A DNA stretch of 64,000 bases from Omphalotus guepiniiformis (taxonomy: Eukaryota; Basidiomycota; Agaricomycetes; Agaricales; Omphalotaceae). The notes under the pieces are model-generated. The model ran no database searches. It was not told the origin of the DNA and saw only the letters and a program-made list of their open reading frames with translations. A program made the translations under genes and the position numbers. Of the stretch, positions 23,334 to 36,784 are shown piece after piece. Every line of letters starts with the position of its first letter. The first letter of the stretch is position 1. Location: positions 1 through 64,000 of the forward strand of contig JAQOOI010000002.1 in the NCBI GenBank assembly GCA_028554645.1. The letters run 5' to 3'.

Positions 23334-24751
23334 GGCGTTGTGCACCTATCGAATATGATTAGCAGCCAGAAGAAATTTCAAAAGAATGCTAAGGCTGAGG
23401 CTGAGGCGTGGAAGGTCAACAAGAGGGAACGAAAAGAGACTTTGAAAGAATGACTATTTGGGCAGTATGGTCAAAAGAGTGCGGAAGGCGGATTGAGAGC
23501 AACGCGTCTGTAACGTCTTAAATACGCGCTATTTTGTCACCACCGCACGAGGTATGAATATTTAGGCCAAATACCACGAATATCACGAAAGGTTGAACGA
23601 AAGTCAGCGCACGGTGCAGCGAAACCAAGACATATCCCCGCAGAGATCACGAAAACCTTCAGTCTCACCCACGACAAGGAAAAGGAAAAGTAAACACATA
23701 TATTGAAGAAAAGTAGATCACTAACAGAGCTTGATATTTGGCTGAGATATTGTTGAGAGTACACGTAAGAGGAGAAACAAGTTAATTGAGATGTAGAAAA
23801 GTAGGAAGTAAACAGTCGCAAGTCCTTTCGGCAAAGGTCGAACAAATGATGTAATTGGTTCCTTTTTCCGTCGAAATCTGCTCTCATATATATCAGACTC
23901 GGAGAACGCACCAACTATACTGTACAGTGTACGCTGTATACTGCGTGTTTCATACTTGATACGAGATGGCAATACATCCTAGATACTTGCTGATACACTC
24001 GAAGACAAGTGAGCTATGTTTCCGGCGATGAACAGAACTTCAACTGGGTAGGATGCAGGTAGGAATCCAGGATGGAACGCGGTGAGCGAAAGACACACCG
24101 TGGGAAGAAATACAAGTACATAATATAAAAGTCACGCGACGGCACATTCATGCCGAGAGGCAAGCGCTCAGGCCATGCACTGGCAGGGGCACACGATGGA
24201 CGACGTGCACAATCTTTTTGACCATCATCATCTTCGACCGACCTGCATATATAGGGCTTTTGAACCACAAAGGGAGATATCTGTGCTGTGATTTGGAGTA
24301 TCTGTTCTAGCTTGTCTTCCTCATATTCGTGAACGACCGTAAGTGTTCGTGTTTCGTGTTTCGTCCTCAGCAAACGATGATTTGGCGTTCGTTTCAGGTT
24401 GATTCTTGAAGTGGATTGTTGTCGTAAGAAGCTTTTCAAGGTATTTGAAATCGTACCGTGCTGGACCTGGTGCGTTGTTCGTTGTTCGTTGTGTTTCGGT
24501 TGATGAAGGTATTGATAACGTGGGTTTGGAGTATAGTTGAATGACATTGAATACTGAACGATAATACTGGTGTGTTTCCACTTGTTCGCTGCGCTCGAGA
24601 GTTTACTGATTCACTTTCTCTTGGTTTCGTTACATAGGCTAAACGAGACGCACTGGTATGTCGTCTGTTCATTTCTTCTACCCACGTATCTGACATTCAT
24701 CTATCTTCTCTAAGGACTGATTAATTGAACGTTGAAACGTTGAATGTCGAA
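23334..24751. other. Divergent intergenic region
   Basis: About 1.4 kb between two divergent genes, presumably holding both promoters. It contains the inverted copy (about 23,853-23,890) of the 2,812-2,850 repeat and a short GTTCGTT repeat near 24,477-24,492 in the OXR1 leader. No supported exon. Confidence 0.45.
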
Positions 24752-27314
24752 ATGAACTCATTCCCACCTCTAATCCCAGTCCCAGTCCCAGCAACGTCCA
24801 CGCAACGCAATTCCATCGTCAATGATGATACCGAAGACGAAGACCTCACAGACAAATTCGCAACACTATTTTCCCCTCCAACCCCTCGAGCATCACCAAC
24901 TCCTACTGCTCCTACCTCACCAGTGATATTTCAACCCTTAAAACCGACAAAACCGCTAGACAGGCCTCCCCTACAAACACCTATGTCTCCAGACTCGGAG
25001 TTTGGCTCGTTCGTGTCTGTACCACCATCTGAAGATCCGCTTGCGTCGTTTGGGTTTTTCGGTAGCGAGGCTGACACTGACGTCGAACCCGATACCGGGG
25101 TTGCGGGTACGGGTGCGGCTGCGGGTTCGTCAAACCAAGAAGGAGATACAAAGGAAGGAGACACGCCGACGAATAACAAGAAAAAACTGAGGGGTCACGG
25201 AAAGACAGCTAGCCAGACTTTCTTTGAGAATTTCGCGCAAGAAGCTAGGATTGCGCATGAGAGGAATCAGAGGGGCTTGATGGATGAGTTTTTGAAGGCG
25301 GATGATCCACTTTTTTGGGGTGCGGCTTCGTCTCCTGCTACTCCTGCAGCTGCCACTGCGTCTGCGCGTGGTGTCGAGGGGAAGGCTGGAGAGGGTAGGG
25401 ACGAGGCGGCGGCGGCGGCATCGCAGACGGAGTCTAGGTCTCTTATTGACCTCGACCTCGATTTTTCCACACCGAAACAGACAGAATCTGGATCCGAAGA
25501 CACAGCGCACAGTGCGCATCATCATCATCACCCTTCACGCGCTGCGAATTTCTCCTCCCCGTTTCCTTTACCCCAATCACCCACTCGGAAGTCGACGTTG
25601 TCACTCCCACATGCGTTAGCGCCACCAATAGCGTCGATGCCATCCGTGTCGTCTACGCCTCCGACTCCTGCTGGTGAGACGTCGGAATCTACGGATAGTT
25701 TGTTGGAGACTACGACATCAAAATCAACTTCTTACCAGACTCTTTCGACGATTTCGAAATCTTCGAAATGGATGGCGACACTTTTACCTTCGTATAAATC
25801 GAGTTCATCCCCACCACCACCTCCCCCTCCTCACGGCCATGGGCATAGCCACTCCCCGTCATCCACATCCGACACGCTCTCCCCGCACCCCCATCCCACG
25901 TCATCCTCAGCACCCCAAACACTCCGCCACGCCCCAACATTCCCATTCCCATTCACCTCCTCAATATCGACGCATCCCTCACCATTCGCACCACACGTTT
26001 TCGTTCCGCCGAGCGGTGCACCAGGGTTTAGAGGCGAGGGGTATGGATGGGATAAAGGGTATTCGAATGAGCTTGAGAGGGAGCTTCTGGAAGGCGCAGG
26101 GAAGGGTGGGGTGTTTTCGAGTGTGCAAGGCGGTGAGGATACGGATGAGAGTCGGAGTAGGCTGCGTGATGATTTGAGGGGTGAGGGTGAGGAGCTGGTT
26201 TCGAGATCGGAGGATACGAAGCCGAGATCGGTACCTGGGTCGGGACTGGGATCTCGGGCGAGGACACCTGTTGGTGGTGGTACAGTTCAGGGAGGGACGA
26301 TTGGTGGTATTGGGGGATTGATTGAGAGGAAAAACGGGAGTGTTGAGTTGAGTGGGAGGAGAGATGGAACTGTTGGGGTTTTGGATGTGGAACTTGCTGA
26401 TATGGTGGGTTGTTTGTCCCCCCCGTAAGACTGGTGATTTTGTTCTAATTTCTCTCTACTCTTTCTCCCCGACCTCAGCTCCGCACGTACCTGCCAGCCC
26501 TCTCCCGTCTCCCACGAACATGGACACTCCTCTACTCACTCGACCAGCATGGTATATCACTCCACACGTTATACGACAAATGCGAGAATCCTCCGGTTTC
26601 CAAACCTAAACCTCGTCACGCCTCTACCACCTCTGTCTCTGCCTCCTCTTCTGCTCCTGGGTTCGGTTCAACGTTCGGATCGGCGTATACGTTTGGCGCA
26701 GGATCAAGTAAAATGAGTCAAATTGTAGTCATGAAAGATTCTGGCGATGCGGTTTTTGGAGTTTTTTTGGGTGAGGGTGTTAGGAGGAGTCGAGGGAGGG
26801 GGTATTTTGGGAGTGGGGAGTCGTGAGTCTTGCTTCTTGTTTCCTGTTTCTTGTGTTCTCTCTCGCCCTTGATCTTGTTATACTCTATGCAATCAACTTC
26901 ATACTAAATGATTCCCTACGTGGGTATTTCAATAGGTTCTTATGGAAATATCTCAACGGGAAATTACAAGTATTCAAATGGACAGGGAGGAACGACTACG
27001 TGGCGCTTTGCGAACAGGAGTATATTTCGTTTGGGGGCGGGTGAGTGATCTGAGTGATCTACTTTTGTTTTCGGGTACTTACTATGTTGTTTCTCTTCGT
27101 TTACTTTATTATCGTTTCTTCTGCAAAACGTTGTTGACCTTCGCTCACCAGTGATGGAACATACGGCCTCTACCTTGATGCCTCACTCTTCGAGGGTACC
27201 TCTGCACGGTGTCCTACGTTCGAGAACGAGCCGCTTTGTTCTGAGGGTACGAAGAAGGGAAGGTCAGTTGAGTTTGAGTGTGTTGGGTTGGAAGTTTGGG
27301 GTGTGGGGCCATGA
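24752..27314 (+). CDS. OXR1: OXR1-like TLDc-domain protein
   Basis: Four exons (24752-26404, 26479-26822, 26936-27040, 27152-27314) encode 754 residues. The first 550 are disordered, rich in Ser, Pro and Thr with a short His run. The C-terminal 200 residues form a TLDc domain: LRTYLPALSRLPRTWTLLYS, DQHGISLHTLYDKC, SQIVVMKDSGDAVFGVFLGE, FLWKYLNGKLQVFKWTGRND, EYISFGGGDGTYGLYLDASL, SARCPTFENEPLC and, last, VEFECVGLEVWGVG. TLDc proteins of the OXR1 type protect cells against oxidative stress and, in yeast and animals, bind and help to disassemble the V-ATPase. The long unstructured N-terminal region is usual for fungal members. The gene looks intact; degraded pieces of it lie at 34.5-35.0 and 36.8-37.0 kb. 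Confidence 0.85.
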
Positions 27315-27603
27315 GGCTGGGTCGAGATGGCCATGCTTATAGTCACTTCTAATTGTGTACTTATGTACTCTTGTCATGTGGGTTGAGTACATTTCTGAAC
27401 CAAATTACATCTATACTGTATTGCTCATCATTTAGCTGTTTCAATTCCATACTCACACTTAGAAGTTAAGCTTGTAGGGTATGTTGTGTACTGTGTGCCA
27501 TCAACAGAATGCAACAAAGATTCATTGGCTAGAGATACTACACACAGATTGTATGTAACCTGGGAGATCAGAAGTGAATTGTGTAATACAGATGATACTC
27601 AGG

Positions 27604-30600
27604 TCAAGAAACAGACAAAGGAACACAATCATTCAACGTCTTGCATTGAGCCCAGTTTTCTCCATGCACAAAGTTCTCAAGAGAAATATATACTGGGTAT
27701 TGACAGATCAGGACAAGTGTGCAACTGTTCTGGTATAAAATTGGTTTTCTTAGTGAGGGAGGAAGCCAAAACAAATGGGGGATGTTGATGGTTGAAATCC
27801 ATCCAGAAGAATCAGGAAGCTGAATCTGATCCACATTGATTGCAGGTGAGTCATGCTGTGAAGTTCTTAAGGCTGTCTTGCTGCTGGCATCCCACACTCT
27901 GATGGTCTTGTCTAAAGACCCAGAGACAATCTTGAGGCCATCAGGAGATAATGCAACTGACATTACTAAACTCATATGTCCCTGAAGTGGGTCCATGAGC
28001 TGCTGCCCTGTGCTAGCATCCCATACTCTGATGCTCTTGTCATGTGACCCAGAGACAATCTTGAGGCCATCAGGAGAGAATGCAACTGATATCACACTAC
28101 CCTTATGTCCCTGAAGTGGTTCCATGATCTGCTGCCCTGTGCTAGCATCCCATACTCTGATAGTCTTGTCATATGACCCAGAGACAATCTTGAGGCCATC
28201 AGGAGAGAATGCAACTGACATCACTAAACTTATATGTCCCTGAAGTGGGTCCATGATCTGCTGCCCTGTGCTAGCATCCCATACTCTGATGCTCTTGTGA
28301 TGTGACCCAGAGACAATCTTGAGACCATCAGGAGAAAATGCAACTGACATCACATAATCCTCATGTCCCTGAAGTGGTTCCATGATCTGTTGCCCTGTGC
28401 TAGCATCCCATACTCTGATGGTCTTGTCAGAAGACCCAGAGACAATCTTGAGGCCATCAGGAGAGAATGCAACTGATATTACCTTACCCTCATGTCCCTG
28501 AAGTGGTTCCATGAGCTGCTGTCCTGTGCTAGCATCCCATACTCTGATAGTCTTGTCATATGACCCAGAGACAATCTTGAGGCCATCAGGAGAGAATGCA
28601 ACTGATATCACATAATCCTCATGTCCCTGAAGTGGTTCCATGATCTGCTGCCCTGTGCTAGCATCCCATACTCTGATGGTCTTGTCACAAGACCCAGAGA
28701 CAATCTTGAGGCCATCAGGAGAGAATGCAACTGATATCACATAATCCTCATGTCCCTGAAGTGGTTCCATGATCTGCTGCCCTGTGCTAGCATCCCAAAC
28801 TCTGATAGTCTTGTCATGTGACCCAGAGACAATCTTGAGGCCATCAGGAGAGAATGCAATTGATGTCACATAATGCTTATGTCCCTGAAGTGGGTCCATG
28901 AGCTGCTGCCCTGTGCTAGCATCCCATACTCTGATGGTCTTGTCATATGACCCAGAGACAATCTTGAGGCCATCAGGAGAGAATGCAACTGATTTCACAT
29001 AACCCCAATGTCCCTGAAGTGGTTCCATGAGCTCCTGCCCTGTGCTAGCATCCCATACTCTGATGCTCTTGTCATGTGACCCAGAGACAATCTTGAGGCC
29101 ATCAGGAGAGAATGCAACTGATGTCACATAACCCTCATGTCCCTGAAGTGGGTCCATGAGCTGCTTCCCTGTGCTAGCATCCCATACTCTGATGGTCTTG
29201 TCAGCAGACCCAGAGACAATCTTGAGACCATCAGGAGAAAATGCAACTGATGTCACAAAATGCTTATGTCCCTGAAGTGGTTCCATGAGCTGCTGTCCTG
29301 TGCTAGTATTCCATACTCTAATGGTGGAGTCATCAGACCCAGAGACAATCTTGAGGCCATCAGGAGAGAATACAGCTGAGTTCACATTCTCTCCATGACC
29401 CTGAATTACATGTATCTCTGCAGACCACTTTGATGCCTTCCCTCTGCTTATATGTAGTATATTCTGGTAGTCCTGCAGATAATGTTTGCATACAAGTGAG
29501 CCACTTGGTGCACAGGGAAGTGCAGATATATAGATATGTGGTGCACTATCTGCTATAGAAGAAGCAAAGGCAGTCACAAACTGTAATGCATCTTCTGCAA
29601 AATCAAGTAGGTCATCTGCTTGAGACTAATTTCATGGTCAGTAATGAAATAGTCCTTCTTATAAATAAACTTGCCTTTAGTAGATGACCTGCATCCTGCA
29701 ATATTGATATGGCCAGTGGAACTTGTCCATATATACTCAGCACTTCTAGCCAGTATAGAAAGTCTTTATGGAACAGTGCAGTTAGGTCCTTCTTGAAAAG
29801 TCGGTAGGATGTCTGGTCCAATTTGACTAGTTCATCAATGTGAAACATCCAATAGGAGCAGGAGTATAGTAGATATTGTGGAACTGCAACCTGAAGCTGA
29901 TTTCTAAAATCTCTATTGGAGATATATGAGGAAGGGAAATTGGCAATATTGAACTTGAGTTCAGCATGCATAAGGTTGAGACATCTTTGAGAGAGATTCT
30001 CTTGAGCCTTTTGCTGGTCAATAAACCACAGCTGTTTACCACATGCCTGTATGTCAAGCAGATAGTCTGCAAATGATGCATGTAGTAGTTGAACTGGCTT
30101 GTTATCACCATAGTCCAGGACAGATCCAAAATGCTGTAGAATGCTTTGCACACTTTGATCTGGTGAAAGAAATTCATCCATTGCTTCAGGGGTGAATGGT
30201 TCTTTTGCCAAGATGACAAGTGATAGTATTCTCTGAAATGCCTCCATAAACCTGGTGTCTTTCCAGTTATCTCCACCTGAGCTCTCTAGAGCAACTGCAT
30301 ATAACTGATGTAGTGCATTATATGCATCTCCTCCTGTGACACCATGTAGCACTTTCTTTAGGTTGGGCAACAAGGAATACCCTTCAATGAATTTGATCAT
30401 AGTGGCACACCAGATAAATAGACCTTGAGATTGTTCATATAGTGTCTTGATAACAGTTTTCCCTGGCCAATTATCTCCAAGCTGTAAATATTTATATCTT
30501 GCTTCATTTTGAATTCTTTTGAATTCATAAGATAGATATGAAGTGATGTCTTGTGGCTGGGATAAAGTGACAAGGTCTGGTTGGTGCACATGCTTTTTGT

Positions 30601-32629
30601 GCTCCAAATGCCTTTTGATATCAAGTTCTGGCCGGCTAGTGACCACAAATTTGATAAAGGGTGGTAGTAGCTGGAACCTGGTACCTAGAAGCTCTGCAAG
30701 CTCACTTGGTGATCCAGATTCGTCCAATGCATCTAGCACAATAAGCACAGGCCCTCTTCCTGCTATGTCCTGGGCAGATTCTTGTAAAGGCTGCATCAAG
30801 TAATCCTGGAAATACTGACCAGCAGATATCCCAAAGGGAGGAGGATTTCTCTCCATGGCCTGCAGGATGTTCTGGCCAACTTCTGGGTAATATATACCCA
30901 AATGATAAGCAAGTGTCTTTATCAATAACCTTGTATCAGGGCTCTTTCCACGTTCAAAGCAGATATATGCTACAGTGCGCTTTAAAGACTGAAAATGATT
31001 GGCAACTGTACATGCCAGTGCACTTTTGCCAAATCCAGCAGGCATACACAGCCAAAGAATGTTTTCTTCCCTAGAAGAAACAATCTGCTCTTCAATGAGC
31101 TGCAATATTGCCTGTCTTGTTCCAGGAAGGCATTGCTTATGCACTTTTTGGGTATCATCTTTCATTGGAGTCAGCTCTGAGCTTAAAGCTATACAATTTC
31201 CATATTATTTTCCAATAGTATCACTGAGATTAATAAAACTCACCTAGCTTATTCATCTGCTGGGCAATATGGATAGTTGCCACTGCAATGTGGGAACTAA
31301 CACCAAGCTGAATATCTTGCTGGAGCTTTGCAAAAACATTCTTGAATTCTTGTATCTTGTTACCAGAGCCAGTGGATATGTGCTTTGACATTCTACCTGT
31401 GGAATATCTATTAACATCAATATAGTTTTAATCTTTTTAAGATTACCTCCAAATCCATGCCCACAATACTCTCTGATAAAAATCATACACTCCACAGTCT
31501 GGTCCATACTGATCTTGATAATATCCTTCAAACCAGACATCTTGCTCTTCTCTGAGTTGAGTGTATCAACAAAGCCAAAGAATGTCTCAATTGTAGAGAC
31601 TAGTTCTACAATAGCTTTATCTCTCTGCACCTGAGCAGAAATTGCCTGCATATCATCAGCATCAAGAAGTCATGGTGAGAGATCATAGTTACCAACCTTA
31701 TACACTGAGGAGACTACTGTCCATGCTAGAGCAATATAGGGATGTATCTGATGGAATATAGGTAAGTTCAATACATATAATCATCCCAAAGTCACATGTG
31801 TACTCACAGATGCAATCTCATCAATCACTTTCACAAAATTCTGCAACCCTTCTAACTTCTCACAAATAGCCTGAATACTCTTCTTCAAGGCATCTCCACC
31901 TAGAGCAGAACTTACTGTCCCAACTGTACCCACAACCTGGGATATGCTGGATTCAGCAAACACATTGTCTCCTTGGATTTTCCCGACAGCAGACTTGGCT
32001 ACACCAATTGCATGTGCAGCTGCCTCATGATCAGATTCTCTACTCAAGGTGATGAAGAGAGATCCTGCAGGAGAGTTTTTCTTTTGAAGCTGAAGGCAGA
32101 TTTCACCACTAGTATCAGAGGCTTGGGATTGGTTAAGTCAGAAATGAGTGAATAGACAAATAGAGAGATTACACACTGCCTTGAGAGGTAGATTCATCAG
32201 CCTGAGTGAATGCCTTGAGAAGATCTTCAAAGGTTCTGTTGGTTTCCCCAAGACTCCTTTTAAGAACCTTATGCTTGACAATTGTGAATTTAAGCAAGGC
32301 TGAGGGTGAGCATGAATCATCCAAGACACTGCATACATTGATGGTGTATACAACACATACAACAATTGTCAGAATAAATACAAGATAGAAAGATATGCAC
32401 ACACACTGAAAATCCAGCATTCCAGACCGGATTCTGAGAATTTTTCACAACTGTAGTCTCATAGGATTTGTCTCCAATCGTGATCTTGACAGATGTATCA
32501 GGAGCTTTCTTGCAATACTTTGAGAGACTCAAATCCATCGCATGAGAAACTGTATACAAATTTAATATAGCATAGTAAGAGAGTCTAACTGAAGTGATTA
32601 GACATACCTTTCGTACTGTATTTGGTCAT
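27604..32629 (-). CDS. C2-NACHT-WD40 NLR-type receptor
   Basis: Nine exons (32629-32608, 32549-32405, 32328-32173, 32108-31808, 31747-31697, 31645-31447, 31396-31244, 31188-29675, 29625-27604) join into 1,520 residues. Residues about 10-130 form a C2-like domain (VKITIGDKSYETTVVK, NPVWNAGF). A helical stretch follows, then a NACHT NTPase with Walker A PAGFGKSALA, Walker B VLIVLDALDES and the VTSRPE motif. A helical linker leads to twelve WD40 repeats of 43 residues. Fungal NACHT-WD40 proteins of the het-D/het-E type sense non-self and trigger cell death; the WD repeats bind the ligand. The repeats here are almost identical and differ mainly at a few positions, as expected for that class. The intron before the WD exon has a GC-AAGT donor. 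The whole gene is strikingly poor in CpG. The frame is intact throughout. Confidence 0.85.
27890..29410 (-). repeat. 129-bp tandem repeats encoding WD40 units
   Basis: Twelve consecutive units of 129 bp, nearly identical at DNA level, encode the WD40 repeats of the receptor. Each unit carries the words TGATGGCCTCAAGATTGT and CAGGGACAT in coding sense. Differences cluster in a few codons after the GH dipeptide and near the Asp-Lys position. The two ends of the array are more diverged than the middle. Confidence 0.9.
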
Positions 32630-34524
32630 TGTAGAAATTGACGAGTAGAAATTGACGAGTAGAGATTTAAGTTTGAATTCGCGAGTGCTTCAGTATGCTC
32701 AAAGATGAGGGAGGGAAGCAAGGTCAAAAGGAAGCGCACGTCAGTATATAGAGAATAACACACGAGGCAACTTGTGGGCGCGCTACATCATTTCTGGCGA
32801 CCGGACCGCAAACCTCTGGTGGCTGCATCTTGTACTTTCTCTTTGAAGGACCTTAGCGCTCAGAATCCTCTTCCAACTGACATACAATCAACATGGAGCA
32901 ATCTTCTCTTTAAAGTGCTGCTGTACGTGCAAAAGTGTATGGTTTCCTCTAGGCCTTGGAACCCTCATGCATGACGGTAGCTTGTACGCGTCGTCGTTGT
33001 TGACGAGAATTGGCGCAGGGAATACGCCGTCCTGAAGTACGTGTCTTTAATTGTCGAGACTCCGAAATGATTGCTCAACCTCTCAGCTAGCCAAAATTTG
33101 ACGTCGATAGCTCCTCTCCTCTCCTTATCACCATCTGTAGACGTAAATCGGAGGAATTCTCACCCACAACCTCCTTTTCCCTCCGTGTATCGCATTTCCG
33201 AGGTATATGCAACTTACGAGGGCCGGACGTCAACGATTGACGAAGGAGTTGATCGTAGGGATTTATGACAGGCGTTGAGGGTAAGGGATCGTTGGGGAGT
33301 GGATAAAATTCGAATTCAAAGGAAGGGGGAAGGAGAGAAACCGAAACAGGGTGCGGATGTAAGAAGAATTTTTCTTCTAATGGCTGGTGATGCTAATGAG
33401 GTGAGAGATACATTTCCTTATTTTTACTACTATTCCTTCCCTCTATTCGTTCATTGTTCACTTTCTTTCTTCGTGAGGATACTGCGCTGACGAACGTTGT
33501 GGTAGATCTCGCAAGTAATATCAAGGTCATACTTCATCGACATCTACGGCGGTACATCTTGGGTACATGCACCTCTTAATTTTCTACCTCATTCACCCTG
33601 CTTCATTCAGTCATTCGGTTCAATCGGCCAGCCCCAGTGGAGACAATCGATCATTATCGGATCCACTATGTCCTCCTTGCCTCACTCCCTCATCTGCATA
33701 CTCATTCTAACGCACCTCCTCGGCTGGTCCTTCAGTACTCAACCCGTAGCTCGCGAACACGCAGTATCTGGACGCTCAACCTTGGAACTCCCTTTTTGGC
33801 GAAAAAAGGACATCCTAGTAGTGAGCAATGTTTTTCTTTCTTTGTCTTCTCGTTCCTTGATTCTGGAATATGATATTGGTTTAGAAGAGTTTCGCTGACC
33901 CCCTAACCCACCTTAGGTCAAAGTCTTCAATTCTCCGCGTGAGGAGAAAAATGGCCTTTGGATGGCGTCGGTGGTGCTACCAGAGATGGTGAATGGTGAC
34001 GCCTACACCGAACCGATGAGGCATCCTCGTCGATGGATATACGCTGCACGCACCCGAACCCGCTGCTTCTGCATCATGTCCAGACAGCAAAGTTGTGGGC
34101 GAGGTGACGGAGGACGATGTAGTTGAGGTTGAGGGTCGTAGGTTTCAGTCGTGCTTCCTGAGGGGAGGTTATTCCTTGCCAACTGCTAGGTTAGTGTAAT
34201 CCTGAACGTTGTATTGCGAGGAACGCTGACCTCTTCAATAGTTCGTTCCTCTCCAGCAGGTAAAGAGCGTGACTCGTATGTCCCTGCTCCCATTCCTTCT
34301 CTCACTCAAAATTCATCCTAACCACTCTGTTTCCCCTCTCTCACATCTCGCAGTCTAGACGAAATGACCCGTATCTCTGGATTTCCGGAGGTCGTCAACT
34401 TTCGCATCAAGTTTTGTGTATTGATGGCGCTTCCATCCCCAAAAACCTCGAATTAGGGCGGGAAATCAAATGTTGAAGCACTAGCTCCGCACATATTTCC
34501 TGCGTTATCCCATTTTTAACGTAT
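32630..34524. other. Decayed coding-like sequence, first part of a gene graveyard
   Basis: From about 32,990 to 34,460 there are exon-sized open pieces with intron-like gaps but no complete frame. The part around 33,190-33,660 resembles 35,450-35,690; for example a 20-bp segment at 33,536-33,555 recurs with two or three changes at 35,553-35,572. The source gene is not recognised and I did not assign a product. Confidence 0.45.
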
Positions 34525-35015
34525 ATCGATCGACCAACATAGTATACCACTCCACACGCTACGAGAGTCCTCCGGTTCTGAAACCCTCCCACCATCATGC
34601 CTCTCCTGTGCACCCTTCCTTCGCCGCTGCTTCCTTCATCTCCTCCGTTGCTTCTTCGGCGTTGTCTAGTTACAGTTGAACGGTTGTTTTGGGGAGGGTG
34701 AGTGGGTTTGTTACTACAATTGGGTGCTTATATGTTGCTTCTATTCGTGATCTGTCACACTATTTCCATTCATTTCTCAAAATGTCGCTCCTCAACTCAA
34801 CCCCTCGTCTCATCCAAACGCATATACGCACACTTCCTCCCCCCAACAGCGGAACCGATGGTTTATACCTCGACGCATTGCTCTTCGAACGTACATCCGC
34901 ACGCTGTCCTACGTTCGAGCACGAGCCTCTTTGTTTGGAGGGCACGAAGGAGGTCGGTCGTTTGAATCTGACAATGTTGGCTTGGAGGTTGGGGTGTGAG
35001 GTGAAGTTGGTGTGA
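34525..35015 (+). pseudogene. Fragment of an OXR1-like gene
   Basis: Bases 34,525-34,660 resemble the second exon of the OXR1-like gene (around 26,545-26,665). After a gap with no match, 34,850-35,010 resembles its last exon (LYLDALLFERTSARCPTFEHEPLC against LYLDASLFEGTSARCPTF). The central TLDc exon is missing and frames are broken. This is a diverged remnant, not a gene. Confidence 0.75.
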
Positions 35016-36784
35016 GAATTGTGAGGTCGTACATAGAGTATGTCGAGAGTATCATAATACAGGATTTCGCTGCGATATTCAATCTGGCTGTATGCGCGGG
35101 TATCATTTCAACCCCAGCTTCCTACTTAGTGGCTGTGCCAGCTGAGAATCCTGCTCCATACCATCGCGATTCGCTGTGTTATGCAATGCCCCCAACGACA
35201 AATCTCCGTTCTTCAGTATTCGACTAGGATGTATGCGTAGTACAATCAGCACGCACACTTCTTCCTTTTTTTTTCCTTGTGGTGCTGCATGCGCAAGTTT
35301 TTACATGCCAAAACGTGTCGTTGAAGATGGTCAACATATCTCTGGAATACGTCTGTTGTACGTGTCTTCATCTTTTGAGACCGCGTAAAAACTCACTCCG
35401 CACATCATACAGCTCTGCATCTCTCGCCGTGTTTTCCTCTTGGTCCCAAGGCAAAACGTAATTTACGCGGACGATCAATCGTTGGGATTCATGAGAAGTC
35501 GTTGAGGATAAGAGTGGGATGGGCGAGGGCGAGGATCATACGACTCGTTATTCATCGACATCTATAGCGGTACGTTCATCGACATCTCACTGGTACCTGC
35601 CTCTCAAACTAACCCTTAACTCAGCCCTATTGGAGATCATAATCGGTGTATATTAGTATGTCTTCCCATTCTACCTCATGCGCGTATTAAACGTCTCCTA
35701 CTCTTCAGACTTCTCGGTATCCAAGCCCGACTAGTTCGTGCTCCTTCTCACCTATCCCTCTAGAAGAATAGGATGAGGAAGACTTCCGATAAAAAGATAT
35801 TGACTCAACCATCAGTAAAGGGTTTGGAGGGGTGAGTATTGTGTTCCTTTTCTCGGTTTTTGACAAGAAGATGTTATCATGACGTGTTCTGTCTTTTCTT
35901 TCACTTTTTCTGCTTGGCCTTCATATACCGTTGCTCATGCGCGTCCACAGGTGAAATTCGTACATTCTTCACGCGGGAGGAGAAATAGATTGAGAGGGTT
36001 ATGGATGTGGTATTGAGAGGCGTGGCTGGTATACAGTACGTGGTGTTCCTTCCTCTTTTCATACACTAATTCACTCATTCATCTTTTTTTCATCTGTTGG
36101 TCTTGACCGCAGGTTTCTCACTCCAATTTCCTCCCAGCACGCATAACTCTGTCCGAGACTTCCAATTCTCAGGATGAGCGGTCAACTTGTTCTGGGTCCG
36201 TGACGTCGCACTACATAATGAGCCGCATATTAGTATCCCATCAACAGTGAGTTCTCTTCACCCTTTTGGGTTTCTGTGCTGTCCTTGAACTCGTTCGCTC
36301 GCAGGTTATCACGTTGTTCGATACGATCAGGTGAGGATCCATTTTCTACCTTCTCTCCGTTGTCCTTTCTAACTACCGTTGCAATCACAGAGCCCGCTTA
36401 ACGTCAAATCAAGCTTAGAATATCGTATTTCGTCGTGGATGGGTACTGCCTGGCGGGATCGGGACGAAAGGATGGTGCTGGTTGGTCGACGAATGAAGAG
36501 AGAGAAAAGAAAGAAAGGAATTGCACCATCGTACGTTCAGTTCCCGTTTTTTTTCTGATTATGATATATGCTGAGCTCTGGTGTGCGCTAAAGGTTCTCC
36601 GAGGATATTGCTGGACTTCCTCATTCATGCACATGCTTGACAGACGCATCGACACTTCACGGAACGTACGGTGCACATAGGTCGTATTCTCAAGCCCATG
36701 GGATGCATTCAATTTGGTGCTCACGCACGTACAGTACATGCTCGGGCATACAACATCATTATCCTTTGACAATCTGCTACGACC
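35016..36784. other. Decayed coding-like sequence, second part
   Basis: Similar in texture to 33-34.5 kb: intron-like donors and acceptors around short open pieces, for example near 36,190-36,330, where FWVRDVALHNEPHISIPS can be read and continues after an intron-like gap. No source gene was recognised. Confidence 0.4.

Noticed and set aside
25130..26177. Genes with Arg- or His-rich frames inside the OXR1 exon
   Set aside because: They are shadows of its low-complexity Ser/Pro coding sequence.
27890..29410. A CRISPR-like array or satellite
   Set aside because: The 129-bp units are contiguous, in frame and encode WD40 repeats.
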